Below are positions 31,352 through 42,932 of a DNA stretch of 64,000 nt, one piece after another. Below the pieces are notes generated by a model that ran no database searches, was not told where the DNA came from, and saw only the letters and a list, made by a program, of their open reading frames with translations. Each line of letters opens with the position of its first letter. Position 1 is the first letter of the stretch. Source of the stretch: Tubulanus polymorphus (Eukaryota > Nemertea > Palaeonemertea > Tubulaniformes > Tubulanidae); assembly GCF_964204645.1 (NCBI RefSeq), contig NC_134036.1:4016001-4080000 (forward strand), read 5' to 3'. The translations under genes were made by a program, and so were the position numbers.

Positions 31352-33809
31352 CTACTCGATCGCGTACGACATGAACATCACGTCGTTCGAACGCGGCACG
31401 AGCGGGTTGCCGGGCGCGACCGGGGCGAAGCCCAAGAACATAAACATTCGCACCAGCGACGCTGAAAATGGAGAGACGATGATGGTTGAATTCGAAACGA
31501 GCTTCGATTTCGTAAATTCGGCGATGAATATCGACGACTCACCTCGATCACTTCGATCTTTCTTGAAACAGACGACAACGTGGTCACACTTCAGCTCATC
31601 TTCGGCGTACTCCAACAGAGTAACAAAGCTAGAAAACATGACGAAAACGTATTAACAACTCGCGGCGACCTTTATTTGACTTGTCTATTCCCTGACATGC
31701 ACACGTTCAGAGTTTCCAGCGGTAAGGCCAGGGTAAAAAGAAGTACTAGGAAGATCTTTTTCGACACTTTTAGACCCAAAAGGAGGGACTTTTTGACTTG
31801 GAAAGATGTAATGAGTGCCCATAAGCAAGCATTTTCGCAATGCCTTTGCCCGAATACTAGTCATGTAGACCAGTCATATATTTCAGGGTAATTCCATAAC
31901 ACACTTTCCTGTAGATTCGATCTTACTGATAATTGAATAACCAGGCCTGAGTAATGAAATAAAGTCAAAAAGAAGGACAAAGATGATGTTTGTCCAAACT
32001 TTTTTTCAAAAAAGAAGAAGGACTTGCAAGGACTGCTGGAAACCCTGATGTCGTTGCTTTCCCCGACTCGATCTGCTAAGAATACGATCAATTAACCCAG
32101 TCAAATACGCGTAAGACACTAGATGGAAACTGTTTGATTTTACGCGCCATCTCATCAAATATTTCGCTGATATAGGCCTATCCAGCTCATGATTTTTAGC
32201 ATTTCCACAAAAATTCCCCGATTTTTCTAGAAAAGATAGGAACGAAAATCCCCTGATTTGCGGGATCTCGTTCGACAGTTCTGGATCCAGCTCCACAGTT
32301 ACGGCTAGTTAAGTACAGTTGTTACCGTTAGGCTAATTCTAACTCACTACTGTGTAACCGGGCCTCAAAGTTAGAGTTAAAATTGGTTCATTTTCAATAA
32401 TCATTTAGCCTACTCTCACAACTGAGGAATCATTCTCAATATTCTATCTTTTACTGACAACTGTGGAACTGGATCCAGTAACTTGCTACCTTGAAGGGGT
32501 TCCGATAGATGAATAACCCACCCTTTATAGTTGGAATTTCTACGCTAGGCCTACCTTTCTTTGGAGCCTTCCGGTAGGATACCGTTGGGTATCTCGACGA
32601 ACAGACGTCCGTCGATCAGGTAGGTCGTCCAAGTGACGGTCACGTTATCGGTTAAAGTGATCGAAACGCACAACTTCGAGGCGCGTTGCGCGTTGTTCAC
32701 CAAGGCCGCCGAGCCGACGGCGGGTGGCGCCGCGTCGACGACGCCGCCGCCGCCCGAGGCTCGGCCGCTGTTATTATAGTTGCCATTGGTGCTGACAGGG
32801 GGCGCTTTTAAAACCCCCACGCCGTTGCCCTCTGTCGAAGACGACACGTAGACGGCATGGGGAACATCAGGAACACTGCCGAGGCCCTGTGCCGAGGTGT
32901 ATGTTATACACCGGGCTGGATAACCTGAAAAAAAAAAGAATTTAAAAATTTTCACTCGAGGCGTTAAAGAGTTCTGGGGCCAGACTCATCAGAATGGAAG
33001 ATGGTCAGTTGCTCGAAGGTGGGACATAGATGGGCTAACCGATGGATAAATACCATGGGAACAATGAACTTTCAATCATGATCGATATCAGCTATCCACG
33101 GGTTAACATTAACCAACATTTGTGCAAACTGCAGTCCCTTAATTTCGTATTGGAACCGGTCACAAAGTAACTTCAACAGTCCAGTAAAATTATGATAGGC
33201 CTAAGTTTCTAACAATGAGCTTCTCGTTCTCAATAACGTTCAGTAAAATTATGATTAGTTACTAATGGCGACCTTCTCATTCTCAATAACTTCAACAATT
33301 CAGTAAAATTATGATTAGTTACTAATGACGACCTTCTCATTCTCGATAACATCAACTAATCAGTAAAATTATGATTAGTTACTAGGCCTAATGATGACCT
33401 TCTCATTCTCAATAACTTCGAGAAACCTAAATTAAGAGCGATAACAAAGCGGAACAGATAATTCCCGACCCATGGCCATGACGCCTGATGCCGGACTGGT
33501 GTAAAGAAAGAATTTCAAAGCTGGCCAATTTGGGGGTTAACTTTAAGTTCCTAACTATACCAACTTGACATAGGCCTATGTCTAATAATCTACTTCAAAT
33601 TCATAGAACTCAATTCATATCCGTATAATTTCAAATCTTAAAGCTCGGATTATATCATTTTACGAAGTCAAAGTAGTCGGAACAGACTGTAAATAAAAAT
33701 GTACTTACATGGTACAAACTGATGGCATAATTTCTTCCGTCGTTTTTTCTTTCGGGCCGAAATTTTCTATGGTATGTGGAATAATTGCCTTACAGGCACT
33801 AACGACCAT
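31352..33809 (-). CDS. OAZ1: Ornithine decarboxylase antizyme, complete, with +1 frameshift
   Basis: Antizyme binds ornithine decarboxylase, delivers it to the proteasome and lowers polyamine uptake. Coding exons (minus): 33809-33709, 32924-32555, 31628-31543, 31461-31352. ORF1 begins MVVSACKAIIPHTIENFG and ends LGTGPRQCS at TGA 32869-32867. The main domain is in the +1 frame: DVPHAVYVSS, a Gly/Ala/Ser-rich linker, TVTWTTYLIDGRLFVEIP, GILPEGSKESFVTLLEYAED, DHVVVCFKKDRSDR, MFMFLGFAPVAPGNPLVP, FMSYAIE-stop. About 221 residues in total, normal for the family. An in-frame TAG lies upstream of the first ATG; further Met codons at 28 and 34 echo the dual starts of vertebrate OAZ1. Confidence 0.95.
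32281..32478. mobile_element. MITE family D copy (ctggatccag..ccacagtt ends) in OAZ intron 2
   Basis: Inverted ends ctggatccagctccacagtt and aactgtggaactggatccag, about 198 bp, AT-rich middle with no ORF. Related copies: 29390-29540 and 36306-36402; partial tandem copies at 50228-50443. Confidence 0.82.
32866..32872 (-). promoter_or_regulatory. OAZ1: Programmed +1 ribosomal frameshift site (TCC TGA T)
   Basis: In the ORF1 frame the minus strand reads TGT TCC TGA TGT (Cys-Ser-stop). Skipping the T of TGA at 32869 gives GAT GTT CCC CAT (DVPH), the start of the conserved antizyme domain. UCC-UGA-U is the classical animal antizyme shift site. Polyamines raise shifting and close a feedback loop on ornithine decarboxylase. 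I did not fold the downstream RNA for a stimulatory pseudoknot. Confidence 0.95.
33008..33133. mobile_element. MITE family A, diverged copy in OAZ intron 1
   Basis: Ends cagttgctcgaaggtggg and caacatttgtgcaaactgcag, centre ataccatgggaacaatgaac. About 125 bp. Confidence 0.7.
33172..33425 (-). repeat. 60-bp minisatellite, locus 2 (OAZ intron 1)
   Basis: About four reverse-oriented copies of the unit at 10365. Two copies differ from their siblings by containing TAGGCCTA (33196-33203 and 33383-33390). Confidence 0.9.
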
Positions 33810-34303
33810 CAGGCTGGATTTGTGCTCTTCCTAACTGGCTCCGGTTCGGTGTCGATTCCGCCTGAAAAATTGCTTTTTCGGCTTAGAAGAGTGAACTCTA
33901 GAGAATGAACTGCGAAACGTCGCAGAAACAGAAACAAAATGGCGTCATTTTCAGTGCCGCCACCTGGTTTCCATTATGGAGGCGTTACTCTTTTCCCTCG
34001 TAAAGTCAATAAAGTCTCATTTCGTATACCGTTTTACTAATTCTATTGTGTTTGATATGTTTTCTTAGAAGCAATAAAGATATCAGTTCAAGATATCGAC
34101 TAAGTCTAAGTATTTAGGGCAACTTCACGTTCGGAAATGAGTGGGTTAAATTTTTTTGCACAACCCGATTATTAACGTCACTCGGAATGTTCGAGCTTTA
34201 TTATCACCCGATTCGGGATGATTATAAATCATAAATATTGAACTATCGAGATAATATAGGTTACGAAAACGGCTAAATATCATCACTATCTGTATTACTC
34301 ATT

Positions 34304-34316
34304 CGCCATCTAGCGG
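34304..34316 (-). promoter_or_regulatory. CTCF-like motif 1 (OAZ-DCTN6 intergenic)
   Basis: Minus strand CCGCTAGATGGCG fits the CTCF core CCASYAGRKGGC except for one position. A second site with the same orientation lies 208 bp away. Confidence 0.4.
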
Positions 34317-34511
34317 CTCGATCATGCGAAAGTCATACTGGGCGATTAATCATATTTTCGTCGAAATAAGCACATTAAATAATGAATGAGGTTGGAAATG
34401 GTTCCCAGAAAAAAAATTATTCGAGAACGAAAAATTTCGATTAAACGCGGAAAAGGGTGATCAAAGAGGTCAAGGTTGTGATATAATCATGTCACAATTT
34501 GAATACCCGTT

Positions 34512-34524
34512 CGCCATCTAGTGG
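34512..34524 (-). promoter_or_regulatory. CTCF-like motif 2 (OAZ-DCTN6 intergenic)
   Basis: Minus strand CCACTAGATGGCG fits the CTCF core exactly. It lies between the DCTN6 poly(A) signal and the OAZ start region. Confidence 0.45.
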
Positions 34525-34682
34525 TTGGGCTATTAAACACTACATTTATGTGGGTACACCTGAATTAGAAAGAACTACGTACGAACCTCTAAAAATTTAC
34601 CCAAGAAGCACCAGCGAACCATAAAAATAACAAAAAACAAAACATTTTGCTTTCAGTTTGGAAATAATAATAATTTACGTAC

Positions 34683-34688
34683 TTTATT
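34683..34688 (-). terminator. DCTN6: DCTN6 polyadenylation signal AATAAA
   Basis: TTTATT on the plus strand is AATAAA in the DCTN6 sense, about 253 bp after the stop codon, with AT-rich sequence beyond. Confidence 0.65.
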
Positions 34689-34940
34689 TACAGAAATGCA
34701 CAGTTATGCAAATATATATATATGTTCCATATGCAAGTCAAACATTCACCATAATCATGGATTTTCAAAGAATTATTTTGGCAACATTTCAACAGAAAAC
34801 ATGATGAAACCATAACAAGAGGCAACTTATTTCCCTCTCAAGCTCTTTATAACTTGTCATCAAGGACACAATTCCAAGAAAGTGAATTGCTGATAAAAGA
34901 ATTATCTCAAACAAGTTTGATGACATTATTAACAGGATCA

Positions 34941-37900
34941 TTATCTATGGGCGACCGCGGCACTTTTCGCTTTCTTCAAGTGATGATAATTGGGTAGAAT
35001 TTTCGTCAGGAAATCGAGCTGTAACGTTTGCGGCTGAAATGAGATGAGAGAAAGGCAAAAAGCTATATAACCCAAGTCTGCAAGGGAGGAATGTGGTAGG
35101 GTCTCACGATGCCATCAGGTTAAAATCCGTGCGAGGGAGGAATGTGGCAGAGTTTTATGATGCCATCAGGTTCGAATCTCCGCGAGCGAGGAACGTGGCA
35201 GTCTCGGAATGCCATCAGGTTCAGATCCCAGCGAGGGAGAACGGGGCAGAGTTTCACGATCCCATCAGATTCGAATCCGATCTCCAAGAGAACGGGCGAA
35301 TCGTGTTAAACCCACTTACCGCGGGACGCTCAGCTTGTATTCGCCTGCCGCAGTCAGCTCCGTAGACGACGGTGTTTTCGACCAACGTTTCTGGACTAGT
35401 TACTTCGCACATCGCGCCGATAATGCAGCCGTTCGACAGTCGAGTTTTCGGACCAACAACAGCTACAAATATATACGATACAAATTTCCGAAAAATACTA
35501 AAATAATTCGTTCCTCGCTTGATATCAACTACGAACGTTCGTAATCAGAAATGGAGAGCGCGATGACAAACAACGGATATTAGCCATTTCATCAGGGAGC
35601 CAAATCTGGCCGATTCTGATATTGGGGTCATTCATTTATTACGTACGCATTAGGGTAGGGGGAGGGGTCAGTGCAATTGCGTACTGTAATGCTTAATGTA
35701 TATGAAATAATGGCCAATTTTGCGTACAGAGGGGGAGGAGGGGGGTTGAAAAATTCAAATTTTATGCGTACGTAATAAATGAATGATCCCATTTTTACAA
35801 AAACGTTTTGAGGCGTTCTTCGAAACAGGCTAAAAGATTCTAAAAACCTTCTTGGTTCGGAATAAGTAAGGCTGAAAAGCAGGTGACAGCACCAGCTGAT
35901 TAAAGCAAAACTCAAGCTGGGACTGAGCTATCCGTCTGCAGGCAGTTATTCTACACTAGAGACACTGATTCATCCGACCCTAAACACCAGGCGCCAGTTG
36001 CTCAAAAGTTGGTTGAAGATAACCAACAGATAAATACCATAGTAAGGCTAAAAAAAATTGATACCTTGTTTTTCCGCTCTGCTGAGCTTAAATGTTGACC
36101 TTAGAAATGAACTGTTTACATATTTTATCAAATTTTACAAAAACCGGCCGCTGCGGAGAAACAAGGTATCATTTTTGTTTAACCTAACAATGAACTTTTC
36201 GTCAGTACGTCAGCTATCCACTGGTTAACTCTAACCAACTATTGAGCAACTGAGGCCGGGGGTCAGAACTTAACCAGAGACATTTTCGATTGAAGATTAA
36301 CTACGCAGTTCCACAGTTCGGAGTGAAGATTTAACTCACGAGTTATATCAATGACTCAATGATTCAACTAAGAATTAACTCGCAACAACTGTGGAAATGG
36401 GTCCAGAAATATAAAATTTCGGCAAAAAAAATGCTCCGTCGCGCGCTACAATGCGCAGTTGAATCAGAACGGCCGAGGGGGTGGTTACACAATGCAGCTT
36501 GACATCCGAATGATCTACGCGAGACTTTAGTTGCGTCTTTTACCTTTAGCTTCTAAAACGTTGTTATCGCCGAACATCAGCGCCTGCGTACCTGGTTCTA
36601 ATTGTCAAGGTTTTTTTTTTTGTCCCGAAATTTTCAAAATTCGATCGAAAACGTGTTTTTCTTCGTAAAAAAAAGGATACAACTCCCGACTTCGAACACG
36701 TTGTTGTTGCCGATAACCATCGTGACGATCTCATTGTTTTCCGACTTTCTGGAAAAGAGAGTAATGACACGTTCGTTACATTCTTCTATCCTTCACGCGG
36801 AACAGACAGAATCTTTCAATTGTCCAAAAAGTATTATACCGGTACTACTGTCGGGGAGAAGGAGGGTTTTTCATTTTGGGATAGACCTACCGGTACATAC
36901 TTTTTAAATGCTCCCATCAGGGGTCATTCATTTTTAACGTACGCATTAGGGGAGGGGGGAGGGGTCAGTGCAATTGCGTACTGTAATGCTTAATGTATAT
37001 GAAAAAATGGCAGATTTTGCGTACAGAGGGGGAGGGGGGGTTGAAAAAATCAAATTTTATGCGTACGTAATAAATGAATGATCCCTCATGCTTACGTCTA
37101 TTTCAAATCAGAGAGGATGTGGGGTGGCCTAGCTCTGCCAGTTTTGGGCGGCGATGTAGGTCTTAATAGGACCACCACAGTCGAAATAATACGTCTACTC
37201 TCGATACATTTAACGTTGTATCGAGGGATTACCGATAAAGACTTCTTTAAATGGGGTCGAAAGAATGACTCCATAATTTGACTGCGTAACAATACATTTC
37301 TACGCCGACATACGATAATTTTGATGATTTGCAAAAATGTTCAGTTGGTATGGGTAGGAGTGGAAACATAAAGTTAAACATTCAAATTATTGAGTCACTT
37401 CTGTCTATTCGAGCCCTTCCGACGGAGATTTTTTTTGGCAATCCTTAAGTACAGCGCGAAATGGATTACAAATCAACGTTTTACATCAGCCGGCCGTCTT
37501 TGCTGGGCTTAAAACTGACATAACTACTAAAACTGACCAAGTTAGGCCACCCAACGTCCTCTCACGCAAAATTGAAACATTAAACATGAAGCTGGAACGA
37601 AGACAAAATTAGAAGGTGGGGCACCTAGCCCCATATGATCTGTCCCCGAGGATTAGGTGTTTTTTTAGAAACTAACTTGTTGATGATTTCGACTTGTTCC
37701 TCGATGAGATTGCTTTCACCGATGATAATCGGGCCTCCTTCGGCGATGATACGAGCTTTCGGATGAACGACCGTCCGTGAGCCTGAAATGAGAGTCGAGT
37801 TAATCACGTTAGTCTTCAACTTTTAAGAATCGTTTCGTCTAAGGCGAGGAGGGTAGATCGAGGGGGTCGACCGGGAGGTCTAGTTCACCCAGACCTAACT

Positions 37901-39440
37901 ACCGGCCGATATCTCTTGTTGTATCAAGTCAAGTACCACTCATTCATGCCAATGATTCGATATCATTTTATGAAAATTACATGTTTAACCCTCTCACAGT
38001 GCTGACTAATTAATACCCTATAGTGCTGGAGATAATTTGAAAATTTTTAAAAATTCCACCCTATTGTGTTGAATAACGGCTAATACCACTGTAGTACGTG
38101 CCTACACCGCGCCGCGGTGTATCATTAGTTACAAGTATTTCACTATGTTTGACAGGTGCTGCCATTTTTCAAGGGAGATAATTACTAATTACATTAATAT
38201 ACCGCAGTGCGGCGTACTAGCAAAAATCTATCACTGATTTATACACCGCACTGCGGTGTAGACGCACTGAAAGGGTTAAAGCATTGTGTTTCGCAATCCT
38301 CATCTCTTACCTATGGTTATTTCTCCTCTGAGTTCACATTCTGTACAGACAACCGCCCCTTGCGCGATCTTCAAACTGAAATTCAACGCAGCACAAATTT
38401 TAACTCATAGAATTTCGCAGTCGAAAAAATTGCGTATACAAAAATCAGGGGCTGCAGTTGCTCAAAAGTTGGTTCGAGATAACTAGCAGATTAATACCAT
38501 CATAGGCCTAACAATTGTCACAGTGTCAACTATCCACTGGTTAATTCTAACAGCTTTTCAGCAACTGGCCCCACACAGAAGGCAATATGAAACTAAGTGG
38601 CGAGTGATGACTTCTTCGATTCGAATGCGACACCTTTCTGACTGATGACGACCGAGGACAGAGTCGCAACAAACCGAGATAAACTGTATTTGGTCGCTTA
38701 GCTGACTGACGACAAATTTTTTTACTATATATTGCCTCACCCTGAACTAACCTAACCCTAATCCTAACCCCTCACTCACCTTAGGGGTCATTCATTTATT
38801 ACGTGCTCATTAGAAGAGAGGGGAGGGGTCAGTGCAATTGCGTATTGTAATGCTTAATGTATATGAAAAATGGCTGATTTTGCGTACAAAAGAGGGGAGG
38901 GGGGTTGAAAAATTTAAATTTCATGGCTTTGGCGTACGTAATAAATGAATGATCCCTTACCTTAATCCTAATCCTTACCCTAATCCTAATGCTTTAGACC
39001 CTGTAAACCTAATACCCTAACCCTCTGAACCGAACCCTCTAGATAGAGTAGCTACGATTCAAAAAGCCGCCATTTTGTATCGACGATCTAGACTGGGATC
39101 TACCACAATTCCGCCGTTGTCAGTTTAGATGGGACTCGTAAGTTAAAACATAGGAAAATGAACTAAAAGATCCAGTTAATGAAGAAATTCAATCATGAGT
39201 TTAGGCCGCCGGGAGTTTGATATATATATGACAAAAAATGACTCAAAAATATCCATCGCCATCAGAAAATTGACGTTAATTCGTCTTAGTTCAGCGCGAT
39301 TCAACTTTCAAACTTTCGAGATTCCACCTTAAAACGGTCGAATCGTTAATGCAACAGCTTAAACTAAGTTTCTGCGGGTAAAATCGAATGGAAATTCGCG
39401 TCGCTCACCTCGAAGCGGAGTTTCTATTGGGCGTCGCCAT
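34941..39440 (-). CDS. DCTN6: Dynactin subunit 6 (p27), complete
   Basis: Pointed-end-complex subunit of dynactin, which links dynein to cargo; cytoplasmic. Seven coding exons (minus): 39440-39409, 38375-38311, 37782-37677, 36748-36681, 36591-36544, 35462-35320, 35033-34941; all phases match. Product about 184 residues (human about 190). Start [11 protein letters not shown], then [103 protein letters not shown] and [17 protein letters not shown]. The hexapeptide pattern is that of a left-handed beta-helix. The exon 4 donor could also lie four bases earlier (gttgta); I chose gtatcc because it restores the usual spacing before GDNN. Confidence 0.95.
35083..35290 (+). repeat. ~51-bp B-box-like satellite in DCTN6 intron 6
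   Basis: Four units with variant cores (aggttaaaatcc, ggttcgaatctc, ggttcagatcc, agattcgaatcc), filling most of the 286-bp intron between exons 6 and 7. Confidence 0.87.
35624..35790. mobile_element. MITE family C, copy 1 (DCTN6 intron 5)
   Basis: About 167 bp with inverted ends ggggtcattcatttattacg / taataaatgaatgatccc, an inner gtacgca/tgcgtac and no coding capacity. Flanked by ATT on both sides. Further copies: 36920-37085, 38784-38956, 44864-45028, 53395-53557. Confidence 0.88.
35996..36256. mobile_element. MITE family A copy interrupted by a nested family B copy
   Basis: Outer element: ends agttgctcaaaagttggttg and accaactattgagcaact, with an inner ataaccaac/ggttaact. At accatagtaa it is split by a 139-bp element (about 36047-36185) with its own inverted ends (ggctaaaaaaaattgatacc / ggtatcatttttgtttaacc), after which aacaatgaac continues the outer element. 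TAA is duplicated at the junction. Other A copies: 33008-33133, 38456-38575, 45050-45175 and a worn one near 9745-9855. Confidence 0.85.
36920..37085. mobile_element. MITE family C, copy 2 (DCTN6 intron 3)
   Basis: Same ends and length as copy 1, about 1.1 kb away in the same gene. Flanked by TCA direct repeats. Confidence 0.88.
37987..38278. mobile_element. Palindrome-rich element family E (gcagtgcggtgta), DCTN6 intron 2
   Basis: Contains several facing copies of acaccgcagtgcggtgta, the segment gacaggtgctgccat, and the end cactgaaagggtta. Related copies: 43208-43762, 52725-52945, 56778-57270, 59808-59950, 62296-62460. No ORF. Confidence 0.72.
38456..38575. mobile_element. MITE family A, copy in DCTN6 intron 1
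   Basis: Ends gttgctcaaaagttggtt and cagcttttcagcaactgg, about 120 bp. Where siblings read agtaacaatg it reads TAGGCCTAACAAT, six bases longer. Confidence 0.83.
38784..38956. mobile_element. MITE family C, copy 3 (DCTN6 intron 1)
   Basis: Same ends, flanked by TTA direct repeats. It sits inside a run of CCTAAC-like short repeats (38745-39030), which it splits. Confidence 0.88.
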
Positions 39441-40847
39441 TTTGACTCGCTTACCGCAGTTACTTTCAATTCAACGCAATTCTAATTTATTGACAAAAAT
39501 CATATTCCCAATATACATGAACCCAATGTAACCTGACAGGGGCTTATCAGTGAAATATAGAACTTTTCATTTTTGGCCGAATTTATTGCGCGATTTCTCT
39601 CGTTATTTATCATACACGGTTATTGCGTATCTTCTCGTCACATTCCACTGGTTGGTTGTCAAGTAGCTGAATCTTGACTTCATATCACTACTTCCGCAAA
39701 AAGGCGGAAAATCTTCGACTTAAACATAAATGAAAAGAGCCGTATCTTTTGGAAATCATATCTTACATTAATTTATTCGTCATCGTATTAATTACATTAT
39801 ATACAATATATACTCTACGTAGCTACATTATACCGAACAGTAAACCTACCCCCTACCCGGGCGGGTCCGCAACCCCCCCTACCTGGAACTCCGGACATTC
39901 TGTGTAGAATTCACACTGTGTTCAGGACCCCAACCCCACCTGGAGTCCAGTTTCGTGTTCACAGGTTCAAGTTCACACAGGAAACTGGCCAGGCTAATGT
40001 CTATTTCAACCTGACTTGCGAGAGAGCATTCCTGGTTGCCTAGCTCAGTTAGTTTTGGTAGTACATACCTGATAGAAGTCTTATTAGGACCAGAATGCAT
40101 TGGCAGCTGAACTAAAATATCGTTTTTTAATCCACTTTAAATTGTATTAATTGCATGGAGTCACTTCTTGTCATTTAACCCCTTTCAGTGAAGACTTTTT
40201 GGATATCCTTCAATACAGTTTCGAATGGATTAAAAAATGATGATTTAGGTCGACTGCCAGTCCTTTCCGGTCCTATTAAGACCTTTGTCAGATATGTACT
40301 ACCAAAAATTAGCAAGCTAGGCCACCCAGAATGCTCTCAAGTCAGGTAGAAATAGACATTAGTACCGAGTACATGTGATGTAATCTATTGCACAACAACG
40401 CTAATTAATCGTCGCATTTGAATTTCATCCGGTGGAAGTATCAAACTCGGAATAACAATAATAATACACAGTGCATCGTTACAATCATCTCGTTACTAAC
40501 TAATTGCTTGAGGGTTTAGTTTTTCACGGATCTATACACACACTCAACATCGACGATTCTATATCACAAAAAGTCTACTCTAGATTCAGGTTCAGTACAT
40601 ATACATTATTACATGTATGATAACACTTAATAGTCAATCTGACAAAGTGAATACAGTGATGCAGGTATCGATTTGCAGCCCGGACCCTGACGCTGCCCCC
40701 CTCACGACATTCGACATCTAGATCATCACCAAACGCCTCAAATATAATCATTCTGAATCATATAGAATTATTCAATGTTGGCTTCGTTATCGTGGGATTT
40801 CTCTCGTCCTCATCATCGCATTCATTCATCCTATATCTGATCAGCTA

Positions 40848-41045
40848 TATCCGATCACCTGAGACATTTCTGATTGAAAATCAACCACCGACACTAGACA
40901 TCGAGCGTGCTGATAAAATGTCTGCCAGACATTAGACGCTTTATCGGCACACTTTGAAAAACTGATTGTCCATACTTCACATGTGTTGAGCGCTTCGCCT
41001 GAGACATTTTCGATTGAAAATGAACCACGAATGTCAGATGTTTTA
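40848..41045 (+). repeat. 109-bp repeat block between DCTN6 and LYSMD genes
   Basis: Two diverged copies with the hallmark segments cacctgagacatttc, gattgaaaatcaaccac, agacattagac and cttcacatgtgtt. The first copy looks internally rearranged: an inverted gataaaatgtct piece lies at about 40913. Confidence 0.8.
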
Positions 41046-42081
41046 CATATACCCATTTCACGAAAATGTATACAATGACGAAATGTCTAAAGAGGGTGGT
41101 TCTTTACTGCAGATTGATACCTATGAGTATGGGGGGTCCATTTATCATTCTACACACATACAGCTATATCTTCTAAGGTATATTGCCAAGATTCAACTAT
41201 AAAACTGCAACAATCAGTCCTACAGTGTTAAAGTTTAAAGCATTGAAAACAAACTCACAGATAACTGCTAAACTGGATCTGGGTTATCACGTGTCTTGAA
41301 ATATAAACAGAACTACTAAAGACCAACAACAAGCATTGATAAGAAAACAAAACGCTAAAATAAACTCAATCTATCAAACTAAACAAAATTCGCAGAAACC
41401 ACCGCAAGTCGTAAAGCATGAATCCTCGAAATTAACTGACTACGAAAATAACTACAAAACTACAAAATACGTTGAGGGGCCAGTCGCTAAAAAATTGGAC
41501 GTCAACTATTGTTCCGTTAACTTTAGCCAACTTTCGAACGACTAGCCCCAAGGCTGGTCTAATATCGTTTAAGTTTTACAAATCCTGAGACGAACGAATT
41601 TCAACACTCTGTAGGGTCGAATATTAACGTTTGAACTCTGGAACTGGAGATGTACAGGCCGGGTTGGGCTGGACGTCGATTTGTACTCCTACCGAAAACG
41701 AAAATATTTTCGATACACTAATTCTTTTTAATTACAAAATAAAAAATAATTCTCGTGAGATCAAGATTCGTGCGGTAAACGATAATGAAATCGATACATA
41801 ACCGAATGGGCAGCCGCATCACTACTGTGGCAGGTGAGTATTCCGCACGTGGCAGGCGAGGATCCGCCAGGTGTCGCTAGCAGAAATACTCGGTCTTCCG
41901 CGTGGCGATTTCTTCTACATTTATTTCAAAAAAAACGAATTTTCTCTTCAATGAATCAATTATTATGAAAACTATACCGATATCCAAGTAGAAGAATAAA
42001 TTCATTGTCTTTTTGGTAGGTGTTGCAAAGTTTTCATTGAAAATGAACTAATTTCGACAACGGAAGACCTACTGCTTTTCA

Positions 42082-42094
42082 CGCCATCTGGTGG
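42082..42094 (-). promoter_or_regulatory. CTCF-like motif 3 (LYSMD-DCTN6 intergenic)
   Basis: Minus strand CCACCAGATGGCG fits the CTCF core exactly. It lies just past the LYSMD poly(A) signal. Confidence 0.42.
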
Positions 42095-42141
42095 GATAGC
42101 CCGATGTCGCGAGTTCCCCGTATTGTCGCAATTTCGAGCAC

Positions 42142-42147
42142 TTTATT
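42142..42147 (-). terminator. LYSMD1/LYSMD2: LYSMD polyadenylation signal AATAAA
   Basis: AATAAA on the minus strand about 786 bp after the stop. A CTCF-like motif lies just beyond it at 42082-42094. Confidence 0.5.
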
Positions 42148-42334
42148 ACAATTATACACAAAAAACAAAATCAGTGACTAGAGTTCATGCCCCGATAGTG
42201 TAGTGCCCCGAAAATGCCCCGATAGTGCTAACGAATCGGTCGGGTAGGGAGCGCGACCTAATCACAATTCACTGCATATACATGTACACATAGACAATTG
42301 ATGATGATAGAATGATATGGTTAACCTCGCCCAA

Positions 42335-42541
42335 GGCTTGAAAGAAATGATACCTTGTTTCTCCTAATCGGCCGGGTCACTTTTCTAAACCGCAATAGGA
42401 TTTTTAATCAGTTCATTTCTATAACTATCGCGCCTGTTACGGTTAGATCATGATTTTTCAAAAAGGTTATGTACAGGGTAGATAGGCGGCGGGCTCAGCC
42501 GTAAAATATTGGAAATAAGGTATCGATTTTTGTTTAGCCTA
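42335..42541. mobile_element. MITE family B copy downstream of LYSMD gene
   Basis: Contains gaaatgataccttgtttctc at left and aaataaggtatcgatttttg then tttagcctaac at right, about 200 bp. The outermost left bases are worn. Confidence 0.75.
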
Positions 42542-42932
42542 ACTCCATTTGATCATCACACTTTCATCAAAAGTGACTTTCCAGGCTTCGCACACTATAG
42601 TCAATGGTGAATGTGTAAACTTTGAATGCGGTTGCAACTTGCAGTGTTCGCCATATGCTGGAATTCTAAATTTTAGCTTAAATTTGGTGTGATCTTTTTT
42701 TCTCATTATAGCGCATTATATTACAACGCAATTATCGGCGTTGATAGAATATTGAAATCCACTACTAATAGGGGCAGCAGATATTTCAGTAGAGATATTT
42801 CAGTCAGGCGGGGTCCAGGCTGATCGGATTGACGATATCACTTCGATTTTAAAATCTTTTCTCGAAACGCGCGATAATACACTTATTGCTCTCGGCTAAT
42901 TTCGAAACAGTTCGTTAGTTCCGGCGCGTTCG

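Larger units (their letters stand above)
39441..42932. other. Interval between DCTN6 start and LYSMD stop
   Basis: Holds the DCTN6 promoter side, a family-109 repeat block, a small palindrome (41474-41547, ggggccagtcgctaa / gactagcccc), a family B MITE and the LYSMD 3' UTR. A 75-bp stretch around 40020-40090 recurs inverted at 40245-40355 (gcattcctggttgcctagct / aagctaggccacccagaatg). No coding exon seen. Confidence 0.6.
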
